A stretch of 35,473 nucleotides of DNA, taken from NCBI GenBank assembly GCA_022760475.1, contig JALEFZ010000012.1, positions 1 to 35,473 on the forward strand, in the 5' to 3' direction. The notes beneath the pieces were generated by a model. It was given only the letters and a program-made list of their open reading frames with translations, had not been told where the DNA came from and did no database searches. The position numbers and the translations under genes are program-made. Source of the DNA: Bacteroidia bacterium. Lineage in GTDB: Bacteria; Bacteroidota; Bacteroidia; J057. This document shows positions 1 to 8,575 of the stretch, in pieces. Numbering within the stretch: the stretch's first letter is position 1; each line of letters starts with the position of its first letter.

Positions 1-2
1 AA

Positions 3-1814
3 GCAAAGATCATGGAATTTCTGGCTGGAACCCTGATATACGCTCAGGGGCAATCTACCATCCAAGGACTATCCATTATCCTTGAGGGAGAAGCTGAAAA
101 ATTCTTTGAGCGTCCAGATGGACAAAAGATCCATCGAGAAAGTTTTGGGGCTGGAGAGAGCTTTGGGGCTGTATCAATATTGTTAAATAACTTAAAGGCC
201 ATAAGGGCTGTAAGAACACTCAAAGAAAGTACCATACTTCTTATTCCAACTGCTCTTTTCCAAAAGTTATGTGCAGAACGTTCTTCCTTTTATGAATTTT
301 TCCTTCAGGAGTTTGGAAGAAGAATGTTGCATTCGGGATATGCCAGTGAATTACTAAAACGTCCAGGAGTAGAAACTGATTTCCAGGCCTCAGATCGTGT
401 ATTCCAATTGAGGGTGGGAGACTTGTATTCTACCCATATCAATTATTGCCACAAGGGTTCAAGTATTCAGGATGCAGCCATTCAGATGAGTGATCGCAGA
501 CGCAGCTATATCATGGTGCGGGCTGAAGATGGAAGGTATGTAGGGATCATCACGGATCAAATGATTCGAAATGAGATCGTTGCCAAGGGTAAAAACCTCG
601 AAACGAAGGTCGAGGAAGTCATGAGAGGCCCTATATACTCCATCGGAGAAAATGCATTTGGCTATCAGGCCATCCTACTGATGTTTCGAAGGAAAGTTAA
701 CTATCTGTTGGTCAAAAGTCAGGGAAAGATTGCAGGTCTCATTAGCCTCAATCGCCTACTAAACTCTCAAGGAAAAAATCCTTTCCTTTTTATTCAATCC
801 ATAAAAAACAGCGATGAAGTTCGTTTCCTCCAGGGGAAATGGAACGAAGTTCCCGAAATAGTAGATAAATTACTGGAAAGGGGAACCCGTCCTGAGATTG
901 TCAATCAGATTGTGAGTAGTGTCTCTGATGCAATCACTCAAAATATCATCAGCAGGGCCATTCACAAGCTGGGGAAACCGCCTGTCCGCTTTGTATTTAT
1001 GGTTTTGGGTTCAGAAGGAAGAAGGGAACAAACCTTGAAAACCGACCAGGACAATGCCCTGATCATCGAGGATGTAGAAGGGGAAAAGCTGGAAAAAGCC
1101 AAGGAATACTTTTTGAAACTTGGCAAAGAAATTTCTGACGAATTAAATATTGCGGGTTTCGCTTACTGTGAGGGAAACTTGATGGCCAGCAATTCTGTCT
1201 GGAACCAACCCTTAAAGACCTGGAAAGAATACTATGAAGGCTGGATTTCACAGCCTATGGGCGAAAAGGCCCTGATCGCCTCGGTTTTCTTTGACGCCAA
1301 GGGTATTTATGGAGATTTCAGCCTGATGAAGGAACTGTTGTCTTATGTAAGGGGCTTTATGAAGCAATCCGGTCAGGCATTTTTGGGCCAATTGGCAAGG
1401 CACAGCCTGGTCAACCGCCCGCCATTGGGCTGGTTTGGCATCCTTCAGGAGACCAAAACACAGGACAGGAAGGGCATCAACATCAAGCGCGCCATGCAAA
1501 CCATCACCGACTTTGCTCGGATATATGCTTTGCGGGAGCAACTTCCCTTCACCAATACCGGTGAACGTCTTCTGAATCTTGCATCAAACAACGTCTTGAC
1601 GGAGCAAGAATTCACAGAATTACACCAAGCCTATTACTTCATGATGCGACTCAGGCTACAACATCAGACGAAGCTGATCCTCGATGGACAAAGCCCTGAT
1701 AACCTCATTCCAGTTCATGAACTTAGCAAGATTGAAAAGGTGACCTTGAGAGAAATTTTTAAGGTAATTGAAAAATATCAAAAACGTTTGAGTGTGGTGT
1801 ATTTGGGATATTAG
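3..1814 (+). CDS. cNMP-binding / CBS / DUF294 nucleotidyltransferase-like protein (5' partial)
   Basis: Predicted cytoplasmic signalling protein. From the first visible Met (position 12), residues 1-118 form a cyclic-nucleotide-binding fold (GTLIYAQG, then a GESFG loop). Residues about 135-255 are a CBS pair (YVGIITD, AGLISLN). Residues about 320-430 are a DUF294 nucleotidyltransferase core with GSEGRREQTLKTDQDNAL near residue 332, the expected metal-binding GS..R.E..TDQDNA signature. The remainder matches the helical DUF294 C-terminal domain. The reading frame is open to the left edge (codons for Ala-Lys-Ile precede the Met), and a cNMP domain normally has a helix before this point, so the true start is probably outside the window. 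The family is thought to transfer a nucleotide under ligand control, but its substrate is unknown. It ends in TAG, followed by about 500 bp without a gene. Domain assignment is firm; function is inferred. Confidence 0.88.
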   Translation, partial: AKIMEFLAGTLIYAQGQSTIQGLSIILEGEAEKFFERPDGQKIHRESFGAGESFGAVSILLNNLKAIRAVRTLKESTILLIPTALFQKLCAERSSFYEFFLQEFGRRMLHSGYASELLKRPGVETDFQASDRVFQLRVGDLYSTHINYCHKGSSIQDAAIQMSDRRRSYIMVRAEDGRYVGIITDQMIRNEIVAKGKNLETKVEEVMRGPIYSIGENAFGYQAILLMFRRKVNYLLVKSQGKIAGLISLNRLLNSQGKNPFLFIQSIKNSDEVRFLQGKWNEVPEIVDKLLERGTRPEIVNQIVSSVSDAITQNIISRAIHKLGKPPVRFVFMVLGSEGRREQTLKTDQDNALIIEDVEGEKLEKAKEYFLKLGKEISDELNIAGFAYCEGNLMASNSVWNQPLKTWKEYYEGWISQPMGEKALIASVFFDAKGIYGDFSLMKELLSYVRGFMKQSGQAFLGQLARHSLVNRPPLGWFGILQETKTQDRKGINIKRAMQTITDFARIYALREQLPFTNTGERLLNLASNNVLTEQEFTELHQAYYFMMRLRLQHQTKLILDGQSPDNLIPVHELSKIEKVTLREIFKVIEKYQKRLSVVYLGY

Positions 1815-2312
1815 AATTTACAATAAACATAAATAATTCAAATGTATTTACATTACAAAAATCAATACAAGCAACACAGATATATTTATTTTATCTGAAA
1901 TATTTATAATTATTTTTTGATCAATAACGTAATTATTTCTATGAATAAAAGGTTCAACTTGATTAGCTCTTGAATTTCGTAAATTTGAAATAATTACATT
2001 TGAATATCAAAAAACCTTCTACACAAAGGTATAAGCTGCCTTCTAACTTCAATTCCAATCCTTCATAAAACATCCATTAAAAACAAAAATCATGTTTTCT
2101 TAAAAAAATATCAGAAAAATCCCTGAGAATAATTATGGAATTTTCATACTCTTTAAATATTATTATATAACTAATTATTCATACAAATAGAACAAATAAC
2201 CAATTCCACATATAGCTAATTATAAAAATGTAGATATTTAAATTCACATAACATTAAACAAATTTTAATAGTTAATTAAACTGAAATATATCTACACTTT
2301 AACAAGTTTATC
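1815..2312. other. AT-rich intergenic region
   Basis: Nearly 500 bases without a credible ORF on either strand, strikingly AT-rich. It holds a plausible Bacteroidota promoter (1959-1987) and a weak hairpin near 1877-1898 that lacks an adjacent U-tract. If the promoter is real, the downstream secreted-protein gene would have a 5' untranslated region of about 320 nt. I see no recognisable riboswitch or RNA gene in it. Confidence 0.5.
1959..1987 (+). promoter_or_regulatory. candidate Bacteroidota sigma-ABfr-type promoter
   Basis: TTG (1959-1961), an 18-bp spacer, then TAAATTTG (1980-1987), an exact match to the TAnnTTTG -7 element of Bacteroidota. It points toward the secreted S74/T9SS gene at 2313. 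The distance to that gene is long, and chance matches are expected in AT-rich DNA. Confidence 0.4.
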
Positions 2313-3587
2313 ATGAAAAGATTTACAATCTTAATGGGGGTACTATTGCTGTGCTTCTTCACAGATCTTAGTGCCCAAACCCTATTTGTTCCAGGCGGTG
2401 GAATTGGATTCTCCACTGTACCCGGTAATGTGGGCATCGCCACAAGTAGCCCCCTTGCTACTTTTGATGTGAGAGGAACTAATATCTTCCTAAGCCCTCC
2501 GGGAACTCCTTCTCTTCCAGGTTCTCCTATTCCGCGGACCTTCAATGCCCTTGGAGAAAGCGGTGGTGGTGCTCCCCTACCATGTGATCTCTATGGTTTC
2601 AGGTCTCAAGTTGGTGTTTCACTTAGCAGCACGACTACTCAAGTTGATTTTGTAAACCTTGGTGTCCGTCGTGAAGTAGGCAAAGGAGGTACAGGTAGAG
2701 CTACATTGAGCTTTGGTTCTGAACAAATTGTTAGCCCTACGGGTCCTATAAGCCTTTTTGGCCCCAACGCGACCTTCGATATCATCGCGAAAAACCGCCC
2801 CTCCGATCCAGGATGTGGTTACCTGATTGCACAGTTTAACCGCCCCGGTAATTTGGGTTCTATTTTTCCAACCCCAAGCTCTGCCATCCCTTCATTTACA
2901 GTATATGGAAAAATAGTTACCAGTAACAACTACTTCATCTCTTCAGATGTCAGGTACAAGCAAAACATTGCAGATCTCGATAGATCTGATGAGATCCTTG
3001 ATGGCCTAAGACCTGTAACATATAACCACAGAGAGGAAGAATTCCCTGAAATGGGATTTGATGGAAGACTGATCTACGGTTTCATTGCCCAGGAAATGGA
3101 AGAAATCGTACCTGATCTGGTAGACCAGGATGAGAAGGGATTCAGAAATGTAAACTACGTAGGTTTGATTCCTATTCTTACAGCTTCACTTAAAAATCAA
3201 AAAGCAATCATCGAAGCCCAGCAGGAGCAAATAGACCAGCTTAGAGAAGAATTGGAAGCTGCAGGTGTACTTGACCAAGCTAAGACTTCTCCTTCGAATG
3301 ATGGAAAAACCCGACTTCCTGCTTCATTTGGTGATGCCAAGTTGTATCAGAATAGCCCTAATCCATTCAACGCCCAAACTGAAATCAGATATGAGCTGCC
3401 ACAAAATAGCGAAACTGCTCAAATGATTGTATTTGATATGCAGGGTAAGCAAGTAAGAAATTACAATCTGGATGGAAACGGAAAACTTATCATCAACTCT
3501 GGAGAGTTGGAAGCAGGAATGTACCTATACAGCTTGATCATCAATGGTCAGGAAGTTAGTACCAAAAGAATGATCCTTACTCAGTAA
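2313..3587 (+). CDS. Secreted tail-fibre-like protein with S74 chaperone domain and T9SS sorting domain
   Basis: A 424-residue exported protein. It has a signal peptide (MKRFTILMGVLLLCFF..LSAQ). Next is a low-complexity Gly/Pro-rich stretch beginning NVGIATSSPLATFDVRG, the usual opening of bacterial tail-fibre-like proteins. The Peptidase_S74 intramolecular chaperone domain (about 208-300) follows: SSDVRYKQNI has the Ser211/Lys216 dyad that family members use for self-cleavage, and YGFIAQEMEEIVPDLV is typical. A short coiled coil comes next (about 288-315). The last 80 residues are a type A T9SS sorting domain (YQNSPNPFN...GMYLYSLI..KRMILTQ). It is presumably trimeric and surface-attached or released; the ligand is unknown. 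Cleavage at Ser211 would separate the passenger from the sorting domain, which is odd. A strong terminator follows. Confidence 0.85.
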   Translation: MKRFTILMGVLLLCFFTDLSAQTLFVPGGGIGFSTVPGNVGIATSSPLATFDVRGTNIFLSPPGTPSLPGSPIPRTFNALGESGGGAPLPCDLYGFRSQVGVSLSSTTTQVDFVNLGVRREVGKGGTGRATLSFGSEQIVSPTGPISLFGPNATFDIIAKNRPSDPGCGYLIAQFNRPGNLGSIFPTPSSAIPSFTVYGKIVTSNNYFISSDVRYKQNIADLDRSDEILDGLRPVTYNHREEEFPEMGFDGRLIYGFIAQEMEEIVPDLVDQDEKGFRNVNYVGLIPILTASLKNQKAIIEAQQEQIDQLREELEAAGVLDQAKTSPSNDGKTRLPASFGDAKLYQNSPNPFNAQTEIRYELPQNSETAQMIVFDMQGKQVRNYNLDGNGKLIINSGELEAGMYLYSLIINGQEVSTKRMILTQ

Positions 3588-3603
3588 TGAAGAGTAAAAA
3601 AAT

Positions 3604-3627
3604 GAGGCCCCGGAAATCCGGGGCCTC
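3604..3627. terminator. bidirectional intrinsic terminator
   Basis: Perfect 10-bp GC-rich stem GAGGCCCCGG / CCGGGGCCTC with an AAAT loop. On the minus strand it is followed by a run of seven T, on the plus strand by a weaker TTCTT. It lies between two convergent genes (ends at 3587 and 3649), so it probably stops transcription from both sides. Confidence 0.9.
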
Positions 3628-3648
3628 TTCTTATAGAAGTAAATCCTT

Positions 3649-5442
3649 TTATAGCATAAAAGGCTCCTTGTCCAACTTCCTCGAGATGGCAAAGGCTGCA
3701 TTCACCAAGCCTACATGGCTATATGCCTGCGGGAAGTTCCCCCACTGGGAACCATCTTCAGCTTTAACATCTTCGCTCAACAATCCAAGGTGATTGGTGT
3801 AGCGAATCAGGTTTTCGAAAATCACAATGGCTTCCTCTACCCTTCCGACATCTGCCAGTGCCTCCACATACCAGAATGCACAAATCAGGAAGGTAGTCTC
3901 AGGTGTACCAAAGTCATCCTGATGCTTATAGCGGTAGAATAGACCTTCTTCTGTCTTCAGTTCCTTCTCCAACTCCTCGATATGCTTTCTTGCTCGGTCG
4001 CTATTTGGATCCAGATACTTCATGGTTATCAACTGCAACATGGAAGCGTCCAGGTTCTTCGAACCAATCGCTTGGGTATAAACTCCTCTTTCGGAATCGA
4101 AGGCCGCTTCTACCTGCTTCTCAGCTTCCTTCACGAGGCGCTCTGCAAGTGTCATCATCTCAAAATCGCGGTATTTTCTTGCAACTTTAAGTGCCGCCTG
4201 AGAACCCGCCCAGTGGAACAGGAATGTATAGGCATGGTACTGGGCCTTGTTTCTAAACTCCCATAGACCTGCATCCGGCTCGTACATCGTCTCCTCTATT
4301 TTGCGAAGGATTCTCATCACGATAGGAAGCAAAGAACGCTTGTCATCATCTGCCAATCTTTCATCTACAAACAGAGGTACCAAAGAAGTCAATACCTGGC
4401 CATATACATCGTTCTGAATATGCTCATATGCCTGGTTTCCTACACGAACAGGTCCGTTATTGCCTTGATACCCTGAGAGAGGAATGATTTTCTCAACCAG
4501 GTTTGCCTCTCCCGTGATGGAATAAAGGGGTTGGAATCGCTCATCCTCCTCTACATTCAATACCACATTTTCGATGTAATGTGCATATTGTTCTAGTTCA
4601 GTAAAGTGCCCAAGGTTGGTAAGGGCTTTCAAGGTATAATGGGCATCTCTGATCCAGCAATACCTGTAGTCCCAATTTCGACCACTACCAGGAGATTCAG
4701 GAAGTGAAGTTGTAGGGCTTGCAATGATTGCCCCTGTATCCTGATACTGGTGGATTTTCAATGCCAGTGCAGAACGCAATACTTCTTTCTGGTGAAATTG
4801 TCCAATAGAAGTTCTTTTCACCCACTGTCTCCAATAAGCCCTGGTTTTGGAGTAGAATGTATCCAGGGTAGTTTCCAATGGTCCTTCCAAAGGTACTCCC
4901 CAGGTCAATGCCAGGTGCTTCGGTCCATTCAGACTGAAGGCTTTCTCTTCCGCTACATAGTTCAGCGGAATGTTGGTAGTCAATCTCACTTGACGGTCAA
5001 GGCCCATGTAACGGATGTGGCTTGATCCGAAAAGTACTTCCGGCTCCAATTCGCCATACTCCCCTCTAGGGCGGCAAACTACTTTTACTTTTGGAGTCCC
5101 CTTCAATGGGATAACCCTTCTGACCAGCATCAAGGGTTTGTAATAGCGTTCGTATTGATAAAAACGGGGGGCAAGATCCACCACCTTGAACTCGCCATCT
5201 TCACAGAAAAACTCCGTTACCAGGATATTGGTGTTTTCTATGTAATACTGGTGGGTTTTGTAATTGTCAGTAGCAGGTTTGATCGAAAACTCTCCACCTT
5301 TCTCATTATCCAACAAACCTCCAAAAAGAAAGCTGCTGTCAAATCGTGGCCAACAGAGCCAACCAACATTGGCTTCAGTGTCAATCAATGCAAGGTAGGC
5401 ACAGTTTCCTATCAGGCCGTAATTGTAAGTGTGTCTATTCAT
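3649..5442 (-). CDS. GH15 glucoamylase/trehalase-like glycoside hydrolase
   Basis: A 597-residue protein of the GH15 family, which releases glucose from alpha-glucosides; close bacterial relatives include glucoamylases and alpha,alpha-trehalases. Residues 1-200 form the N-terminal beta-sandwich (starting YGLIGNCAYLALID). The (alpha/alpha)6 barrel follows with the hallmark RNWDYRYCWIRDA (255-267). The likely general acid is Glu395 in GLWEFR and the general base Glu557 in GLLSED, both present. There is no signal peptide, so it should act in the cytoplasm on storage glucan, maltodextrin or trehalose. Length matches the family. It is a single-gene unit convergent with the S74 protein and shares its terminator. 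Family is certain; choosing between trehalase and glucoamylase is not possible here. Confidence 0.92.
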   Translation of the reverse strand: MNRHTYNYGLIGNCAYLALIDTEANVGWLCWPRFDSSFLFGGLLDNEKGGEFSIKPATDNYKTHQYYIENTNILVTEFFCEDGEFKVVDLAPRFYQYERYYKPLMLVRRVIPLKGTPKVKVVCRPRGEYGELEPEVLFGSSHIRYMGLDRQVRLTTNIPLNYVAEEKAFSLNGPKHLALTWGVPLEGPLETTLDTFYSKTRAYWRQWVKRTSIGQFHQKEVLRSALALKIHQYQDTGAIIASPTTSLPESPGSGRNWDYRYCWIRDAHYTLKALTNLGHFTELEQYAHYIENVVLNVEEDERFQPLYSITGEANLVEKIIPLSGYQGNNGPVRVGNQAYEHIQNDVYGQVLTSLVPLFVDERLADDDKRSLLPIVMRILRKIEETMYEPDAGLWEFRNKAQYHAYTFLFHWAGSQAALKVARKYRDFEMMTLAERLVKEAEKQVEAAFDSERGVYTQAIGSKNLDASMLQLITMKYLDPNSDRARKHIEELEKELKTEEGLFYRYKHQDDFGTPETTFLICAFWYVEALADVGRVEEAIVIFENLIRYTNHLGLLSEDVKAEDGSQWGNFPQAYSHVGLVNAAFAISRKLDKEPFML

Positions 5443-5739
5443 CTAAAAATTACACGTTGCGTATATGTACGAGCGAAAATACTATATATTTCAAGAACGG
5501 AAAGGATCAGTCAAAGGCAAAAATGACTGCTTAGGAAGTATATTTGTCAATTCAATTATTTGACAAGCCAAAATACAGTCCCATCTGAAGATATAAAGAA
5601 CCAATTGAATGGAATATGTTCATTTTCTTCCAAGGACTGTGCCACGAAAAGTATATATTGGACTAGTTAGGAGATTATTTTATTAAGAAAAAATAAAGTT
5701 TTGTCGAGGCCTAACTCCACTTAAATCATGTAAGGAAAT
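5443..5739. other. intergenic region upstream of the GH15 gene
   Basis: About 300 bases between the GH15 start codon and the terminator of the candidate small RNA. No convincing gene, and no clear promoter match for the minus-strand GH15 gene was found. Confidence 0.4.
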
Positions 5740-5770
5740 AAAAAAACACCCCCAACTCACGTAGGGAGTG
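5740..5770 (-). terminator. intrinsic terminator at end of the candidate small RNA
   Basis: Minus-strand stem CACTCCC (5770-5764) / GGGGGTG (5753-5747), 7 bp including one G-U pair, with a 10-nt loop and a run of seven T (5746-5740). It overlaps the sequence that would form the outer closing stem of the small RNA, so the two folds exclude one another. Confidence 0.75.
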
Positions 5771-5852
5771 CTAAGCTCATAAAAGAACGTCCGGGAACTC
5801 TCCTTGCCTGTAAACGTTAATTCCCAGATGCCCTCGGGTTGCTATTGGTGTT
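5740..5852 (-). ncRNA. candidate structured small RNA, possibly 6S-like
   Basis: On the minus strand this non-coding stretch can fold into a rod. Its ends pair (AACACC with GGTGTT, 5847-5852 and 5745-5750), then CAAC/GTTG and AGGG/CCCT, and an inner 7-bp helix CTGGGAA/TTCCCGG (5827-5821 with 5797-5791). Its 3' end carries an intrinsic terminator and seven U. The length of about 110 nt, the long interrupted hairpin and the position between two divergent genes fit a free-standing RNA such as the 6S-Flavo class of Bacteroidota. I cannot confirm that class from memory of its consensus. An attenuated leader is the main alternative, but the GH15 start is 300 nt away. Confidence 0.4.
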
Positions 5853-6043
5853 TGTTTAATCAAAGTTGCCTATTAACATCCAATGATAATAGGGTAAAAA
5901 TACCTATATGATAAAATGGGCATTTTCACCTTACGCTTTAAAATTTCATCACTTTGGTAGTTCTGCTTTCAAGTGTCTGGATAACAGCCAAGATGAACGA
6001 GAAAATTAAGCACATCGTAATATTTTGGACGAAAAATATCCAA

Positions 6044-8428
6044 ATGCACTCAAGGCTTTTATTGCTTACCATTGTCTCGTTTTTCCTCCTCTTTACCAGT
6101 CCTTCAATTGCACAGCTATCCCCCCCAAAAGCAGAAGCTATTTACGGTGGTCGTATCAATGCGATTACTGCTATTGGGTTGTCTTCGGATAGCTCCAGAG
6201 TTTTTGTCACCACTGAAAGTGCCAACAGCGCATTTTATATGGATGTCAAGCAAGGTAGTCCAGGCATGAAGCCAACATTTGGCAGTTTTCAGTTGATGTC
6301 ATCTCTGGGTTCCTCCGCTGGTTTTGGAGGAAGAATAGAGCAAATTGCTGCTCATGGGAAGTCTTCAGCCCTCTATTTTATCCATGAAGGAAGGCTTTAT
6401 GGAACCACTATCAGTAGCCCGATTAACTATCCTGTGGACAGCATGGGTGGGGTTCAAAGTTTATTCATTACCAAGGAGACACTCCTGTATATCAAAGGAT
6501 CAGATCTATTTTTTGGAACCCTTGATTCAACTGGTGCTTATACCCCTGACCCTTCGGGGCCTATTGCTCTTCCCACTGGATTATCAAGGCCGCAAATGGA
6601 TATTCACCCCCAAAATAACTGCCTTTACATATTTGGTGGGGGCAACAACCCCGTTCTACTCAGGTCCAATGACCGCTTTGATAGCCTGGGGATGACCAAG
6701 GTCATCAACAACCTCAATGTATCTTCCTTAAATGGAGTAACAGATTGGTCATCCTTTGCTATTGCACCCGATGGAAGGCTCTTTGCAGCCGGGTCTAATT
6801 TTATGCAGAAAAGCATAGGAATTGCCATCAATGATAGCAACTGGACGCATTATGCAAGTGGATTTGGTGGTGCACCAGGTAAAAACATCAGCTTCGGCGG
6901 AGACTCAGGTTTTTACCATGTCTATTATGCCAACATGGCCAATGACTCCATGGGAGCTTCGGGGAAATGGCATACCTTCGGCATCATGGGTAAAGAAACC
7001 CACCCCAATGATGGCCCGGTATGGGGCGATCCCACCAACTTTGAAGTGGTCTACATGACTACAGATATGGGGATTGGCGCCTCACATAGCCAGGGAAAAA
7101 AAATCTATGAAGTAAATGAAGGTATTCAGGCTGTCCAGGTAAATGATTTCTCTATGAAACTCGACAAAAGTACGGCCTGGGCCGCCTCCAAATCAGGCAT
7201 TAGAAAAGTCAGTACCTACAGAAGTACACCTAGCTGGACAGGGCCATTCTTCCCCATGGGAGATGGTTCTCCCTACCATGCAGTATGTATGGCAGGTCAG
7301 GACACCAATAAAATATATGCCGGAAATCTGAGGGTGTATAAAAGCTCGGATGGCGCCTCAAGCTGGCAAAGGGTATTTTCAGCAGAAAATCCACCTTATA
7401 ATTTCCCTCCCGCCGGGAATAACTCCACAGGTGCTGCAAAAATCAATGCCCTTGCGGTTTGCCCATATGATACCAGCATTGTCATGGCAGCTTATGGAAT
7501 TGAATGGGGCAACAATGGAGGGCTATTTGCTTCTACCGATGGAGGAGCGAGTTGGGATCAGATCCTGCTAAGCGCATCTACCGTTGGTTACGATGTGAAT
7601 GTCATGGATATTGTGTTTACCATTGAGGGACCTGACACCATTGCTTACGTTGCAGCCAAGCATAACGTATCTGTCCCGGGTGGACACAGCATCTACAGGA
7701 TAAAGAAATCCTCTTCAAACTGGATTCCTGCTCAAGACATGGGCCCAACAGGAACTAGTACCGGGTCCAGCATAGTGGCGAGTATATTGGATATCAGCAA
7801 AAGCCCAACAGGTGATACCCTCGTCGCTTGTGGGACAGACGTTGGTAGCATGCATCCGGTAAGCTACTATAAAGACCTGAAAGGTTCAGCTGTCTGGACT
7901 CCTCACACAACCACTGGCTTCCCTTTCTTTAGCGGAAAGGTCGCAAAGGCAGTTACATATGGCATTGACACGGTCTATGTGGCTGTCGATGAAGACATTT
8001 ACTTTTTACCTGTGGGTGCAGCAAGTTGGACACTTGGATATAGCTATCCCAGAGGAACCCAAATCCAGTTTTTATACTATGATGAACTCCTGGTAGGAAC
8101 AGAAACCGGGATTTATGGCCACCAGGGACAGGCTGGTCCTACTTTCATTGACTTCAATGACTGGAACAATGACTGGTCTCAGGTTCAGGTATATCCCAAC
8201 CCTGTAGATCAATTCCCAATTAATATCCAGCTAGCCAGCCCGAGTACTGAAGCTGTTGAAATCAGGATTTTCACTACCATGGGGAAACTGGTTTACAAGG
8301 AGGTATTTCCTGCAGGAGACTTTTTCCAGTTGAAAAATGAGGACTGGATCATTGGAAATGGACAATACTACCTGGAAATCAATGGTGGGAAGCTGCATTA
8401 CACAGGAAAGGTTTCAATCAGGCAGTAG
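6044..8428 (+). CDS. T9SS-exported beta-propeller (Asp-box/BNR repeat) protein
   Basis: A large secreted protein of about 794 residues. I chose the ATG at 6044 because it directly begins a textbook signal peptide (MHSRLLLLTIVSFFLLF..SIAQ). An in-frame ATG at 5993 and a TTG at 5954 would add a long, unlikely N-region. The body is rich in Asp-box/BNR-like turns (SSDGASSW, STDGGASW) and short beta-strands, as in sortilin- or sialidase-type propellers. The C-terminal 80 residues are a type A T9SS sorting domain (VYPNPVDQFP...VYKEVF...GQYYLEI). It should therefore be carried across the outer membrane and anchored or shed. No catalytic signature was recognised, so the ligand is unknown. It is a single gene, followed by a long-stem terminator. 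Confidence 0.85.
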   Translation: MHSRLLLLTIVSFFLLFTSPSIAQLSPPKAEAIYGGRINAITAIGLSSDSSRVFVTTESANSAFYMDVKQGSPGMKPTFGSFQLMSSLGSSAGFGGRIEQIAAHGKSSALYFIHEGRLYGTTISSPINYPVDSMGGVQSLFITKETLLYIKGSDLFFGTLDSTGAYTPDPSGPIALPTGLSRPQMDIHPQNNCLYIFGGGNNPVLLRSNDRFDSLGMTKVINNLNVSSLNGVTDWSSFAIAPDGRLFAAGSNFMQKSIGIAINDSNWTHYASGFGGAPGKNISFGGDSGFYHVYYANMANDSMGASGKWHTFGIMGKETHPNDGPVWGDPTNFEVVYMTTDMGIGASHSQGKKIYEVNEGIQAVQVNDFSMKLDKSTAWAASKSGIRKVSTYRSTPSWTGPFFPMGDGSPYHAVCMAGQDTNKIYAGNLRVYKSSDGASSWQRVFSAENPPYNFPPAGNNSTGAAKINALAVCPYDTSIVMAAYGIEWGNNGGLFASTDGGASWDQILLSASTVGYDVNVMDIVFTIEGPDTIAYVAAKHNVSVPGGHSIYRIKKSSSNWIPAQDMGPTGTSTGSSIVASILDISKSPTGDTLVACGTDVGSMHPVSYYKDLKGSAVWTPHTTTGFPFFSGKVAKAVTYGIDTVYVAVDEDIYFLPVGAASWTLGYSYPRGTQIQFLYYDELLVGTETGIYGHQGQAGPTFIDFNDWNNDWSQVQVYPNPVDQFPINIQLASPSTEAVEIRIFTTMGKLVYKEVFPAGDFFQLKNEDWIIGNGQYYLEINGGKLHYTGKVSIRQ

Positions 8429-8482
8429 ATCCTTAATCTCCTTAGCAGAATCACTTTTCCTATAACCAAATATAATGCATCC

Positions 8483-8518
8483 AAGAGCGAGATACAGCCA
8501 AATTTGTATCTCGCTCTT
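8483..8518 (+). terminator. intrinsic terminator
   Basis: Perfect 14-bp stem AAGAGCGAGATACA / TGTATCTCGCTCTT around an 8-nt loop, followed by ATTTTG. It lies 54 bp after the propeller gene. Confidence 0.8.
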
Positions 8519-8520
8519 AT

Positions 8521-8550
8521 TTTGCCCCTAGCCCATCTTTTCGTAATTTG
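8521..8550 (+). promoter_or_regulatory. candidate Bacteroidota promoter for the SDR operon
   Basis: TTTG (8521-8524), a 19-bp spacer, then TAATTTG (8544-8550), a one-base-shorter form of the TAnnTTTG element. It lies 25 bp before the SDR start codon and directly after the preceding terminator, the expected place for a promoter. Confidence 0.45.
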
Positions 8551-8575
8551 ATGGGATTCGGTAAAACATAGAGCA

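Noticed and set aside
1877..1898. Hairpin CAGATA/TATCTG after the first gene as a terminator
   Set aside because: Six AT-rich pairs with no U-tract directly after the stem.
3587..4266. Plus-strand ORFs opposite the end of the GH15 gene
   Set aside because: They are shadows of the GH15 coding frame, and one runs through the terminator stem.
5954..6043. TTG (5954) or ATG (5993) start for the beta-propeller protein
   Set aside because: Both add a long N-region before the signal peptide. The ATG at 6044 gives an ordinary signal peptide, although 5993 cannot be excluded.
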